A DNA stretch of 64,000 nt, taken from positions 806,001-870,000 of the forward strand of contig NZ_NSJB01000001.1 in NCBI RefSeq assembly GCF_002285265.1. The letters run 5' to 3'. Position 1 is the stretch's first letter. Every line of letters starts with the position of its first letter. Shown in pieces: positions 37,064 to 46,821 of this stretch. The notes under the pieces are model-generated. The model saw only the letters and a list, made by a program, of their open reading frames with translations. It ran no database searches and was not told the origin of the DNA. Made by a program: the position numbers and the translations under genes. This DNA comes from Vandammella animalimorsus. GTDB lineage: Bacteria > Pseudomonadota > Gammaproteobacteria > Burkholderiales > Burkholderiaceae_C.

Positions 37064-38128
37064 ATGAACACCACCACTGCTTCCTCTGCGCTGCACGTGA
37101 CCGTGCTGCCCAGTGCCCGGCGCTTTGACGTCGCTGCCGATGAATCCGTTCTCAATGCCGCCATCCGCCAGGGCGTGGGCCTGCCCTACGGCTGCAAGGA
37201 TGGGGCCTGCGGCTCCTGCAAATGCAAGCTGCTGCAGGGCCAGGTGCACATGCTGCCCTACGCCAGCAAGGCGCTGAGTGAGGAGGAAAAGGCCCAGGGC
37301 TACATCCTCACCTGCCGGGCGCAGGCGCAAGAGCCCCTGGTGCTGGAGTCGCGCCAGGTCACCCAGGCCGACGCCTTCCCGATCCGCAAGCTGCCCGTGC
37401 GCGTGCAGACGCTGCAGCAGCGCAGCCGCGATGTGATGCAGCTGACGCTGCAGCTGCCGGCCATGCAGCGCTTTGAATACCACGCCGGGCAGTACGTCGA
37501 GTTTCTGCTCAAGGACGGCGCCCGGCGCGCCTACTCGATTGCCATCGCGCCGCACGAGCAAAGCGTCGCGCCGCGCCTGGAGCTGCACATCCGCCACTTC
37601 CCCGGCGGGCTGTTCACCGATCACGTCTTCTCGCAGATGAAGGAAAAGGAGGTGCTGCGCATTGAAGGCCCGTTTGGCAGCTTCTACCTGCGCCAAGACT
37701 CCGATCGCCCCATCATCTTGCTGGCCTCGGGCACGGGTTTTGCGCCCATCAAGGCCATCCTCGAGCACATACAGCACCGACACATCGAACGCCCGGTGCA
37801 CTTTTACTGGGGCGGTCGGCGGCCAGCGGATTTGTACCTGCACGACTGGCTGCAACAGCAACTGCCTGCCATGCCGCAGCTGCGCTACGTGCCCGTGGTC
37901 TCCGACGCCCTGCCCGAAGACGGCTGGCAGGGCCGCACCGGCTTCGTGCACCAGGCCGTGCTCGACGACTTCGACGACCTCAGCGGCTTTGAGGTCTATG
38001 CCTGCGGCGCCCCCATCGTGGTCGAGAGCGCCCGCCAGAGCTACACCCAGCAGCGCGGCCTGCCGCCCGAGCACTTCTACGCCGACGCCTTCACCACGGC
38101 GGCCGACCTGGCCGAGACCACGGCCTGA
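37064..38128 (+). CDS. Ferredoxin-reductase-type oxidoreductase (CDP-6-deoxy-delta-3,4-glucoseen reductase-like)
   Basis: 354 aa, three domains. An N-terminal plant-type [2Fe-2S] ferredoxin has Cys44, Cys49, Cys52 and Cys84 (YGCKDGACGSCKC, LTCRA). An FAD domain with RAYSIA follows, then an NAD domain with LLASGTGFAPIKAIL and a terminal YACGAPIVVE. The name CDP-6-deoxy-glucoseen reductase is given to close relatives by annotation, but the real electron acceptor is unproven. No sugar-synthesis genes are nearby. Confidence 0.88.
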   Translation: MNTTTASSALHVTVLPSARRFDVAADESVLNAAIRQGVGLPYGCKDGACGSCKCKLLQGQVHMLPYASKALSEEEKAQGYILTCRAQAQEPLVLESRQVTQADAFPIRKLPVRVQTLQQRSRDVMQLTLQLPAMQRFEYHAGQYVEFLLKDGARRAYSIAIAPHEQSVAPRLELHIRHFPGGLFTDHVFSQMKEKEVLRIEGPFGSFYLRQDSDRPIILLASGTGFAPIKAILEHIQHRHIERPVHFYWGGRRPADLYLHDWLQQQLPAMPQLRYVPVVSDALPEDGWQGRTGFVHQAVLDDFDDLSGFEVYACGAPIVVESARQSYTQQRGLPPEHFYADAFTTAADLAETTA

Positions 38129-38178
38129 GCCCGTCCGCCATCGCCCTACCTTTGCCCACCCCATTCAGGAGATCCCCC

Positions 38179-39180
38179 ATGCGTCTTGCCAAACTTCTGC
38201 CCGCGCTGCTGTGCAGCCTGGGCCTGCTGAGCGCTGCCGGCTCGGCCCAGGCCCAAAGCGCGGCCACTGCGCCGGCCCGCCAACAGGAAGCCACCGCCAT
38301 CGTCGTGCCCTACGCCCCAGGCGGCCCGCTGGACATCTCGGCGCGCGCCCTGGCCGATGCCCTCAAGGACGCCATTGGCCCCACCATCGTGCACAACCGC
38401 CCCGGCGCGGGCGGCAACATCGGCCTGGGCCAGGTGGCGCGCAGCACCGCCGATGGCAAGACCCTGGGTGTTGGCGCCGTGGCCACGCTGGCCATCAACC
38501 CCTGGCTGTACGCGCAGATGCCCTACGACGCGCAAACCGCCTTCGAGGCCGTCAGCCCCATCGCCCGCGTGCCCAATGTGCTGGTCATGAATGCCCAGCG
38601 CGCCAAGGCGCTGAACATCGGCTCGCTGCAAGAGCTCATCGCCTACGGCCGCAAAAACCCCGGCAAATTGAACTACGGCAGTGGCGGCAACGGCAGCGCC
38701 GGGCATCTGGCCGGCGAGCTGTTCAAGCGCATGGCCGAGCTCGACGCCGTGCACGTGCCCTACAACGGCGCCAGCCCGGCGCAGCTGGCCCTGCTGTCGC
38801 AAGAGGTGGACTTCAACTTCGACAACCTGGCGGCGGCCTCGGCCAACATCCGCTCGGGCAAGCTCATCGCGCTGGCCGTGACCACGCTCGAAGCCAGCGA
38901 GCTGCTGCCGGGCGTGCCTCCCATGGCCCAGAGTCTGCCGGGCTTTGCCGTGGACACCTGGTGGGGCCTGGTGGCCCCGGCCGGCACCCCGGCCGAGCAA
39001 GTCCGCGCCTTGAACCAGGCCGTCACCCAGGCCCTGCAATCGCCCGCCATGCACAGCCAGCTGCAGGCCCTCTCGGCCAGGCCCTTCACAGCCAGCCCGG
39101 AGCAATTCAAGCGCTTCATCGAGGCCGAGCGCCAGCGCTACCAAGGCATCGTCCAGGCTGCGGGCGCGCGCATTGATTGA
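38179..39180 (+). CDS. Bug-family tripartite tricarboxylate transporter receptor
   Basis: 333 aa periplasmic binding protein. A signal peptide ends near residue 25 (SAQAQS). The Bug hallmarks are present: VVPYAPGGPLDISARALA, VHNRPGAGGNIG, VPYNGASPA and WWGLVAPAGTP. These proteins capture carboxylates or other small molecules; the ligand is unknown and no TctA/TctB membrane genes are adjacent. AGGAG lies nine bases before the start. Bug paralogues are abundant in Comamonadaceae. Confidence 0.92.
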   Translation: MRLAKLLPALLCSLGLLSAAGSAQAQSAATAPARQQEATAIVVPYAPGGPLDISARALADALKDAIGPTIVHNRPGAGGNIGLGQVARSTADGKTLGVGAVATLAINPWLYAQMPYDAQTAFEAVSPIARVPNVLVMNAQRAKALNIGSLQELIAYGRKNPGKLNYGSGGNGSAGHLAGELFKRMAELDAVHVPYNGASPAQLALLSQEVDFNFDNLAAASANIRSGKLIALAVTTLEASELLPGVPPMAQSLPGFAVDTWWGLVAPAGTPAEQVRALNQAVTQALQSPAMHSQLQALSARPFTASPEQFKRFIEAERQRYQGIVQAAGARID

Positions 39181-39604
39181 GCCATGCGCCCCTCTGGGCC
39201 CCGCTCGCGCGGCCCAGGCAAGGCGTCTTGCCTGCATCAAACCATGCACCAGCCCGGCCCGCGCGTGCACTGCGGGCCGGGCAAACCTTGCCCCGCGCCC
39301 CAGAAAGCCCACAAAGCATGCGCTTTGAAGCAGCCCCTCAAAAGAGGGGCGCAAGCTGCTGATTTGACTGATGCCTGACTGCAGCGTTGCCCGCAGGCAA
39401 CATGGCACAAAGTGTTTTCAATCGTAACAGCATTGCGCCATGAATTTCCTTGTCAGTGAAATTCATTGCTGCTATCTTCCATCAGCATTCTGGTGCGTTT
39501 TCGCCGCGTGAGGCGGCATTGCGCAGCGTTTTGGCTTTCCTGCAAAGGGCCGGCACAGTGCGCCAAGGCACCAATCCTCTCTTACATTTATTAAAAAGAA
39601 GCAC
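39181..39604. other. 424-base intergenic region before fimV
   Basis: No convincing gene. A hairpin gcccctc-aaaa-gaggggc (39333-39350), without a T-run, could end the Bug transcript. From 39400 the DNA is AT-rich and holds the inverted repeat at 39440-39466, so the fimV promoter is probably here. Confidence 0.5.
39440..39466. promoter_or_regulatory. Inverted repeat upstream of fimV
   Basis: Perfect 9-base arms, atgaatttc at 39440-39448 and gaaattcat at 39458-39466, nine bases apart. It could be an operator or an RNA hairpin in an AT-rich stretch 139 bases before fimV. No regulator can be named. Confidence 0.4.
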
Positions 39605-42460
39605 ATGGCATACACGCACCACTGGAAACATTCCGTCCTGACCGCCGCGGCATTGCTGGCCGCAGGTTTGCATGGCTCCAATGCCTGGGCACTGACCCTG
39701 GGGCAGATTCGTGTGCAATCGCACCTGGGCGAGCCGCTGCGCGCCACCATCCCCGTCACCAACATGACCAAGGATGAGGCCCAGTCGCTGCAGGCCAATC
39801 CGGCCTCGCCCGACGTCTTCAATGCGCATGGTGCGAACTACTCGGCCATCATGACGCAGCTCAAAGTCAAGCTGCAGCGCCGCGCCGATGGCAGCGCCGT
39901 GCTGCAGTTGAGCACCTCCGCGCCGGTGAACGAGCCTTTCCTGGATCTGGTGCTCAACACCACCTGGAATGGCGGCAGCGCCGTGCGCAGCTACGCCCTG
40001 CTGCTCGATCCCCCGGCCAGCACCCGGGCGGCCCCTGCCGTGCAGACGGCCCAAGCCGGCGCCGTGCCCAGCCAGACTGGCGCGCTGCCCGCGTTCGAAC
40101 CCGCGCCCGTGGCCGCCAGCGGCCAGCCCAGCACCTCGTACCAGCGCGCCCAGGAGTGGATGCGCAGCAAAGGCCATGTGAGCAGCGGCAGCGCCACGTC
40201 GCGCCGCCGCGCCTCGGCCACCATCCCGGCCCCAGTGGCAGCGCCTGTGGCCGCCGCACCGGCGGCCACCCGCACCCGCGCCCCGGCGCCGATGGCCCAG
40301 CACACCCCCAGCAGCGCCCGCTCCGGCTCGGTCACCACCCGCCGTGGCGATACGGCCGGCGCCATCGCACGGCGCAACCTGCCGGCCAATGTGTCGCTCG
40401 ACCAGATGCTGGTGGCCCTGCAGCGCGCCAACCCGCACGCCTTCATCCAGGGCAACGTCAACCTGCTGCGCTCGGGCGTCACGCTGGAAATCCCCGATGC
40501 TGGCGAGGCCCAGGCCGTTTCTGCCAAGGAGGCGCGACGCCTCATCTCCGCACAGACGCGCAACTTCAACCAGTACCGTGGCCGCATCGCCCACCGCGCA
40601 CCAGCTGCGCGCGTCGCGCCCCAACCCAAGGACACGACCAGCGGCCAGGTGACGGCCCCGCCAGTCGTGGCCCCGGCGCCGCAGCCCGACACCCTGGTGC
40701 TGACCCAGCCCAAGGCCGACGCCGCACGCAAGGCCGAGGAAGACCGCATTGCGGCGCAGCGCCAGCGCGAGGAAGACGCCGCGCGCAAGAAAGAGGCGGA
40801 AGACAACGCCAGCAAGATCGAGGAAATGCAGCGCCTGCTCGACGAGGCCAACAAGCAGGCGGCCACCAGCAGCCCTGCTGCCAGCGGCAGCGGCGATGGC
40901 TCGGCCAGCACAGCGCCCGGCGCCGACAGCGGCGTGGGCATCTCGGTCGAGGCCCAGCCACCCATGCCCCTGCCGCAGGAGCCCACCCCTGCCTCCACGG
41001 ACGCCACCGGCCAGAGCGGCATGGCCACCACCGGCAGCCAGGAGGGCGCGCCCGATGCGCAAGCGCCCATCGTACCGCCCGTGGAGCCTGCCGAGCCGGT
41101 TGCGCCCCCGCCTCCGCCTCCGCCCCCGCCTCCACCACCACCTCCTCCGCCCCCGCCGCCGGAGACCAGTCTGCTGGACGACTACATGCCCTACCTGCCC
41201 TACCTGGGCGGCGGCCTGCTGGCCTTGTTGCTGGGCTACGGCTTTTACCGCTACCGCCGCAACCGCGGCGAGGGCGACGTCGTCTACGAAAACAGCGGCA
41301 ACATCCCCGACTCCTTCTTTGCCAGCGGCTCCAAGAACGACGCCGGGCATGCCGACCATGAGCACGCCGACAGCGCCATCACCAAGTCCGGCACGACCGG
41401 CATGTCCACGGGCGTGTCCTCCATGTCCTATTCGCCCAGCCAGATCGACGCCACGGGCGAAGGCGATCCCGTGCTCGAAGCCGACGTGCTGCTGGCCTAT
41501 GGCCGCGATCAGCAGGCCGAGGAAGTGCTCAAGGAAGCCGAGATCAACAACCCGACGCGCGCGGCCATCAAGGTGCGCCTGGCGGAAATCTATGCCTCGC
41601 GCCAGGACAAGGTCGCGTTCGAGGCCAAGGCCAACGAGATTGCCCGCCTGACCCAGCAATCGGGCGCCGACTGGGTCAAAGTTGCGGAGATCGGCCGCAC
41701 GCTCGACCCGGGCAATGCCCTGTACCAGACGGCCGTGGCCCAGACGCCGCTGGCCGACCCCAATGCCGGCGCCGACTCCAGCATCCTCTCGGGCTTTGGC
41801 CCGCTCTCGGGCCTGGACTTCGACTTCCAAAGCTCCTCGCAATCGCCAGCGACCAAGCAAACCGGCTTCGACACCGACAGCCGCCAGGGTGCCAGCTCGG
41901 GCGTGGCCCCGCTGAGCGATCTGGATCTCTCGCTGGACAGCCTCAACACCTCGGCCACGACGCCTTTGTCCGTGTCCGATTCTGCGGCCGCACCGCTGGA
42001 TCTGGATTTCAACGCCATGCCGCCCGCCACCGCCCCGGCGGCGGACAGCAGCGCCGCCGGCCTGCCCTCCGGCCCATCCACCGGCCTGGATGCAGCGCCC
42101 GCGGCCGCCGTGACCACCCCGGCCACAGCGCCCTTGCTGGATCTGCCCACCGACCTGGCGCCGCCGGGCCCGGTCGTCAAGGACAGCCCGCCGCCGTCGC
42201 TGGATCTGGACCTGTCCGATCTGCAGTTCGACGCCCCGCCGCAAACCAGCGCCAAGGAAGAAAGCATGCTGGCCGACCTGGATCTGCAAGATGGCGGCGC
42301 CATGGCCGACAACCCCCTGGCCACCAAGCTGGCGCTGGCCAAGGAGTTCAGCGCGCTGGGCGACAACGAAGGCGCGCAGGCCCTGGCCCGTGAAGTGCTG
42401 GAGCAAGCCGACGGCGAGCTCAAGGAAAAGGCCCAGGCCCTGCTCAAAGAGTTGGGCTAA
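39605..42460 (+). CDS. fimV: FimV-type polar hub protein
   Basis: 951 aa. A signal peptide ends near residue 29, followed by the FimV N-terminal domain LTLGQIRVQSHLGEPLRATIPV. A LysM-like peptidoglycan-binding part is at ~240-300, a charged coiled coil at ~375-420, 19 consecutive prolines at 501-519, one membrane helix at ~530-550, and then a cytoplasmic part with TPR-like helices and an acidic repetitive region ending in the FimV C-terminal motif. FimV organises type IV pilus and polar machinery. It stands upstream of truA-trpF, the usual Burkholderiales order. Confidence 0.92.
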   Translation: MAYTHHWKHSVLTAAALLAAGLHGSNAWALTLGQIRVQSHLGEPLRATIPVTNMTKDEAQSLQANPASPDVFNAHGANYSAIMTQLKVKLQRRADGSAVLQLSTSAPVNEPFLDLVLNTTWNGGSAVRSYALLLDPPASTRAAPAVQTAQAGAVPSQTGALPAFEPAPVAASGQPSTSYQRAQEWMRSKGHVSSGSATSRRRASATIPAPVAAPVAAAPAATRTRAPAPMAQHTPSSARSGSVTTRRGDTAGAIARRNLPANVSLDQMLVALQRANPHAFIQGNVNLLRSGVTLEIPDAGEAQAVSAKEARRLISAQTRNFNQYRGRIAHRAPAARVAPQPKDTTSGQVTAPPVVAPAPQPDTLVLTQPKADAARKAEEDRIAAQRQREEDAARKKEAEDNASKIEEMQRLLDEANKQAATSSPAASGSGDGSASTAPGADSGVGISVEAQPPMPLPQEPTPASTDATGQSGMATTGSQEGAPDAQAPIVPPVEPAEPVAPPPPPPPPPPPPPPPPPPPETSLLDDYMPYLPYLGGGLLALLLGYGFYRYRRNRGEGDVVYENSGNIPDSFFASGSKNDAGHADHEHADSAITKSGTTGMSTGVSSMSYSPSQIDATGEGDPVLEADVLLAYGRDQQAEEVLKEAEINNPTRAAIKVRLAEIYASRQDKVAFEAKANEIARLTQQSGADWVKVAEIGRTLDPGNALYQTAVAQTPLADPNAGADSSILSGFGPLSGLDFDFQSSSQSPATKQTGFDTDSRQGASSGVAPLSDLDLSLDSLNTSATTPLSVSDSAAAPLDLDFNAMPPATAPAADSSAAGLPSGPSTGLDAAPAAAVTTPATAPLLDLPTDLAPPGPVVKDSPPPSLDLDLSDLQFDAPPQTSAKEESMLADLDLQDGGAMADNPLATKLALAKEFSALGDNEGAQALAREVLEQADGELKEKAQALLKELG

Positions 42461-42526
42461 AGCCCTGCCGAACGGCTGCGCTGCGGGCCGCTGCCAGGCC
42501 CACAGCAGTGGCCATCCATGACGAAC

Positions 42527-42548
42527 ACGCCGAAGCATGCTTCGGCGT
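42527..42548 (+). terminator. Hairpin after fimV
   Basis: 22-bp perfect palindrome acgccgaag-catg-cttcggcgt, 66 bases after the fimV stop, followed by only a short TT CTCATT tract. Probable terminator between fimV and truA. Confidence 0.55.
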
Positions 42549-42669
42549 TTCTCATTGGCAGGCCCGAAAAAGCCGCGCCCAAAACCGCCCCCCAAAACCG
42601 CGCCCAATACAGCAGGCACAATGGCGGCCATTTGCCCGCTGCGCCCACTCCCCCCGCCCGCCCCGCCCC

Positions 42670-43554
42670 ATGGACCACTCCCCCCGCATCGCCCTGGGCA
42701 TCAGCTACCACGGCCAGCACTACCACGGCTGGCAAAGCCAGCCCGATGGCCAGACCGTGCAAGACCGGCTTGAGCACGCCCTGCGGCAGTTCATCGGCCA
42801 GCCCGTCTCGACCCTGTGCGCCGGGCGCACCGATGCCGGCGTGCACGGGCTGATGCAGGTCGTGCATTTCGATTCGCCCGTGCAGCGCACGCCCATGTCC
42901 TGGGTGCGCGGCACCAACCGCTACCTGCCCGGCGACATCGCCGTGCAATGGGCGCGCAGCGTGCCAAGCCAGTTCCACGCGCGCAACCACGCGCTCAGCC
43001 GCCGCTACGTGTACGTGGTGCTGCAATCGGCCGTGCGCCCCAGCGTCGATGCCGGCCGGGTGGGCTGGACGTTTCTGCCGCTGGACGCCCAGGCCATGCG
43101 CGAGGCCGCCAGCCACTTGCTGGGCGAGCACGACTTCAGCTCCTTTCGCGCCGCGGCCTGCCAATCGCACACCCCCATCAAGCAGCTGCAGGCCATCCGC
43201 ATCAGCGCCACGCCGCTGCGCCAGCAGCACCCCGTGGCCGGGCCCGACGAGCGCGCCGTGCCCAGTTGCTACTGGCGCTTCGAGTTCGAGGCCAATGCCT
43301 TCTTGCACCACATGATCCGCAACATCATGGGCTGCCTGCTGCACATCGGCCAGGGCCAGCAGGCCCCGCACTGGATGCTGCAGGTGCTGCAGGCGCGCTC
43401 GCGCGCAGCGGCCGCGCCCACCTTTTCGCCCGATGGGCTGTACTTCATCGGGCCGCGCTATGCGCCGCACTGGGGCCTGCCCGAGAGCTGCGCCCTGCTC
43501 GACTTTCTGCCCGGCGGCCCCCTGGGCAGCGCACAGGAGCATTGCCGGCCATGA
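42670..43554 (+). CDS. truA: tRNA pseudouridine(38-40) synthase
   Basis: 294 aa. The catalytic aspartate is in AGRTDAGVHG (Asp55), with SYHGQHYHGWQ before it and ARNHALSRRYVYVV and FLHHMIRNIMG after. It modifies uridines 38-40 in the tRNA anticodon arm. The start MDHSPRIALG gives the standard length. The stop overlaps the trpF start by four bases (ATGA). Confidence 0.95.
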   Translation: MDHSPRIALGISYHGQHYHGWQSQPDGQTVQDRLEHALRQFIGQPVSTLCAGRTDAGVHGLMQVVHFDSPVQRTPMSWVRGTNRYLPGDIAVQWARSVPSQFHARNHALSRRYVYVVLQSAVRPSVDAGRVGWTFLPLDAQAMREAASHLLGEHDFSSFRAAACQSHTPIKQLQAIRISATPLRQQHPVAGPDERAVPSCYWRFEFEANAFLHHMIRNIMGCLLHIGQGQQAPHWMLQVLQARSRAAAAPTFSPDGLYFIGPRYAPHWGLPESCALLDFLPGGPLGSAQEHCRP

Positions 43555-44309
43555 CCACCGCCATGACCGCCGCCAAGACCACCACCGCGCCGCCAGCCGG
43601 CACCCACGCCAGCGCCCGCACGCGCGTCAAGTTCTGCGGCCTCACGCGCGAGCAGGACGTGGCCGCCGCCGTGGCCGCCGGGGCCGATGCCGTGGGCTTC
43701 GTGCTCTACCCCAAAAGCCCGCGCCACGTCACGCCCGAACGCGCCGCCGCGCTGGCGCGCGCCCTGCCGCCCTTCGTCACGCCCGTGCTGCTGTTCGTCA
43801 ACGCCAGCCAGGCCGAAGTCGATACCGCCCTGGGCCTGCTGCCGCACGCCTGGCTGCAATTTCACGGCGATGAAACGCCCGAGGACTGCCAGCGCCTGAG
43901 CCACCAAGGCCGCCACCCGTATCTGCGCGCCGCGCGCATTCCGGTGGCTGCGGACGGGGCCGGGGCGGCATTCGATCTCGTAGAATTCGCCCGTCGTTTC
44001 TCACAGGCCCAAGCCATTTTGCTGGACGCCCACGTCACGGGCTACGGCGGCGGCGGGCAAACATTCAATTGGTCACTTCTGCCAACAAGCGTCACATCTC
44101 ACCTCGTCTTAAGTGGTGGGCTCACACCATCAAATGTGATCGATGGCATCGCTGAGCTGCGCCATCGCGGCCTGTCGCTGGCCGTCGATGTGAGCTCCGG
44201 CATCGAGCAAGACGGCCCCGATGGCCGAACACTCAAAGGCATCAAAGATGCCGGCAAGATGATGCATTTCATGGCCGCAGTGCGGCAGGCCGATGCCAGC
44301 CAGGGCTGA
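43551..44309 (+). CDS. trpF: Phosphoribosylanthranilate isomerase
   Basis: 252 aa TIM barrel of tryptophan synthesis. Catalytic Cys is in [36 protein letters not shown] and [10 protein letters not shown] follow. A ~23-residue Thr/Ala-rich N-terminal extension precedes the barrel. The start overlaps the truA stop; trpB follows after 58 bases. Confidence 0.95.
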   Translation: MTTAMTAAKTTTAPPAGTHASARTRVKFCGLTREQDVAAAVAAGADAVGFVLYPKSPRHVTPERAAALARALPPFVTPVLLFVNASQAEVDTALGLLPHAWLQFHGDETPEDCQRLSHQGRHPYLRAARIPVAADGAGAAFDLVEFARRFSQAQAILLDAHVTGYGGGGQTFNWSLLPTSVTSHLVLSGGLTPSNVIDGIAELRHRGLSLAVDVSSGIEQDGPDGRTLKGIKDAGKMMHFMAAVRQADASQG

Positions 44310-44367
44310 AAGCCTGGCGATCGCGCCCCGCCTGGCACGCAAGCGCGGCCATTTCAGGATGAGAAAG

Positions 44368-45648
44368 ATGACCACCACAACCACCCCTTGCACCCTGCCT
44401 AACGAACAGGGCCATTTCGGCCCCTACGGCGGCCGCTTCAGCAGCGAAACCCTGACCTACGCCATCGACGAGCTGACGGCCGCCTACGCCCGCTACCAGC
44501 ACGACGCGGATTTCCAGGCCGAATTTCAGCGCGAGCTGGCGCACTACGTGGGCCGCCCCTCGCCCATCTACCACGCCGAGCGCACCAGCCGCGAGCTGGG
44601 GGGCGCGCAGATTTACCTCAAGCGCGAAGACCTCAACCACACCGGCGCGCACAAGATCAACAATGTCATCGGCCAGGCCATGCTGGCCAAACGCATGGGC
44701 AAGCCGCGCATCATTGCCGAAACTGGCGCGGGCCAGCACGGCGTGGCCACCGCCACCATCTGCGCGCGCTACGGGCTGCAATGCGTGGTGTACATGGGCG
44801 CGGAAGACGTCAAGCGCCAGTCGCCCAACGTCTACCGCATGAAGCTGCTGGGCGCCACCGTGGTGCCGGTAGAGTCCGGCAGCAAAACGCTGAAAGACGC
44901 CCTCAACGAAGCCATGCGCGACTGGGTGGCGAACGTGGACGACACCTTCTACATCATCGGCACCGTGGCCGGGCCGCACCCCTACCCCATGATGGTGCGC
45001 GACTTCCAAAGCGTCATCGGCCGCGAGTGCCTGAGCCAAATGCCCGAGATGCTGGCCGCGCAGCGCATGGCCGCCACCCAGCCCGATGCGGTGATTGCCT
45101 GCGTAGGCGGCGGCAGCAACGCCATGGGCATCTTCCACCCCTACATCCCGCACGCGGGCACGCGCCTGATCGGCGTGGAGGCTGCGGGCCAAGGGCTGGA
45201 CAGCGGCAAGCATTCGGCCAGCCTGCTGCGCGGCAGCCCCGGCGTGCTGCACGGCAACCGCACCTACGTGCTGCAAGACGACGACGGCCAAATCCTCGAA
45301 ACCCACAGCATCAGCGCCGGGCTGGACTACCCCGGCGTCGGCCCCGAGCACGCCTGGCTCAAAGACACCGGCCGCGCCGAATACGTGGGCATTACCGACG
45401 CCGAAGCCCTGGCCGCCTTCCACCACCTGTGCCGCACCGAGGGCATCATCCCCGCGCTGGAATCCAGCCACGCTTTCGCCCACGCCATGAAGCTCGCCCC
45501 CACCATGCGGCCCGACCAGGCCATCCTGGTGTGCCTCTCCGGCCGCGGCGACAAGGACATCGGCACCGTGGCCGACCTGGACGGCGTGGACTTCTACGAC
45601 CAGCCCTCCATGCGCGGGCATGTGGTCAAGGGGGCTGGCAAGGGCTGA
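44368..45648 (+). CDS. trpB: Tryptophan synthase beta chain
   Basis: 426 aa. PLP enzyme joining indole and serine. The PLP lysine is in [10 protein letters not shown] (Lys96); [11 protein letters not shown], the glycine-rich [10 protein letters not shown] and the C-terminal CLSGRGDKD are all present. AGGAT lies upstream of this ATG. In most Burkholderiales trpA follows directly; here an ATPase/DUF4276 pair comes between, beginning 27 bases after the trpB stop. Confidence 0.97.
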   Translation: MTTTTTPCTLPNEQGHFGPYGGRFSSETLTYAIDELTAAYARYQHDADFQAEFQRELAHYVGRPSPIYHAERTSRELGGAQIYLKREDLNHTGAHKINNVIGQAMLAKRMGKPRIIAETGAGQHGVATATICARYGLQCVVYMGAEDVKRQSPNVYRMKLLGATVVPVESGSKTLKDALNEAMRDWVANVDDTFYIIGTVAGPHPYPMMVRDFQSVIGRECLSQMPEMLAAQRMAATQPDAVIACVGGGSNAMGIFHPYIPHAGTRLIGVEAAGQGLDSGKHSASLLRGSPGVLHGNRTYVLQDDDGQILETHSISAGLDYPGVGPEHAWLKDTGRAEYVGITDAEALAAFHHLCRTEGIIPALESSHAFAHAMKLAPTMRPDQAILVCLSGRGDKDIGTVADLDGVDFYDQPSMRGHVVKGAGKG

Positions 45649-45675
45649 AGGCCGACTACGTGAAAGGAATGTGTC

Positions 45676-46821
45676 ATGGCTGAATTCGGCACGCCTGGCC
45701 TGGCGCCCAAAGCGCCCGAACCTGCCCGTATCAAATCCGTCACCATCGAAGGCTTTCGCAGCCTGCGCGCCATTGAGGGGCTGGAACTGCCTGATTTGAC
45801 GGTCTTGATCGGCGCAAATGGCTCGGGCAAATCCACGCTCATCCGTTTTTTTGAAATGCTGAGCTGGATGCACAGATCTGCCAGCTTGCAGGAATTTGTG
45901 CTGCGCCACGGTGGCGGGGACGACCAGTTTTTCATGGGCGCACGCCGCACGCCGCGTATCCATGCCGAAATCTGCCTGGAAACCAACAAGGGCGATAACG
46001 ACTACCGTTTCGACCTGGTGCATTTGGCCGCAGGCGATACGGTCATGGTGATGAACGAGGCCTATCGCTTCTCGGACCGCAGCAAGCCGGGCAAGGCCAT
46101 GTGGACAGAAATCGATTCGCCCGGCAAGGAATCTGCCTTGCGCACCCGAGAGGAAAAAACAGCCCAAACCATTGCGCATCTTTTGAGGCAGTGTGCGACC
46201 TACCAGTTTCACGACACCTCCTTGCAGGCCTCCATTCACCACCGCTGGGACGTCGCCGACTCGCTGAGCCTGCGCACCGATGGCGGCAACCTGGCGGCCG
46301 TTTTGCTGGCGCTGCGCGAGGCGGACCCCCGCCGTTATGAGCTCATCGTGCGGCAGATCCGCCGTGCGCTGCCCATCTTCAAAGACTTTGTGCTGGAACC
46401 CGAAGCCGGCAAGGTACTGCTGCGCTGGCGGGGCGCGCAGAGCGACAAGGTATTTGGCTCGCACCTCACCTCCGATGGCTCGTTGCGGCTTTTCTGCCTG
46501 TTGACCTTGCTGAACCTGCCGCCCGAGCGGCTGCCGGGCGTGATGTTTTTCGATGAGCCCGAGCTGGGTTTGCACCCCCACGCCATCACGCTGGTGGCCG
46601 AGATGTTCAAACGGCTGGCGCAAAAGCGGCAAATCTTCATTGCCACGCAATCGCCCTATTTGGTGGATTGCTTCGAGCTGGAAAACATCATCATCGCCAG
46701 TGCCAGCCAAGGCGAAACCTCGCTGCGCCACTTGCCGCGTGCGCAATATCAGCAATGGCTGGACGATGAATACCTGCTCTCCGACATCTGGCTCAAACAG
46801 GCCATTGGAGGCCTGGAATGA
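45676..46821 (+). CDS. AAA_21/AAA_15-type ATPase inside the trp operon
   Basis: 381 aa. KSVTIEGFRSLRAIEGLELPDLT precedes Walker A GANGSGKST (46-54); Walker B is VMFFDEPELGLHP (Asp293, Glu294) and QIFIATQSPYLVD follows. This is the ABC-like, RecF/OLD-type ATPase fold found in many two-gene defence systems. AAAGGA lies before the ATG. The stop overlaps the start of the DUF4276 gene (ATGA). Position 27 bases after trpB, without a clear promoter, implies expression with tryptophan genes. A defence role is inferred from the pairing. Confidence 0.85.
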   Translation: MAEFGTPGLAPKAPEPARIKSVTIEGFRSLRAIEGLELPDLTVLIGANGSGKSTLIRFFEMLSWMHRSASLQEFVLRHGGGDDQFFMGARRTPRIHAEICLETNKGDNDYRFDLVHLAAGDTVMVMNEAYRFSDRSKPGKAMWTEIDSPGKESALRTREEKTAQTIAHLLRQCATYQFHDTSLQASIHHRWDVADSLSLRTDGGNLAAVLLALREADPRRYELIVRQIRRALPIFKDFVLEPEAGKVLLRWRGAQSDKVFGSHLTSDGSLRLFCLLTLLNLPPERLPGVMFFDEPELGLHPHAITLVAEMFKRLAQKRQIFIATQSPYLVDCFELENIIIASASQGETSLRHLPRAQYQQWLDDEYLLSDIWLKQAIGGLE

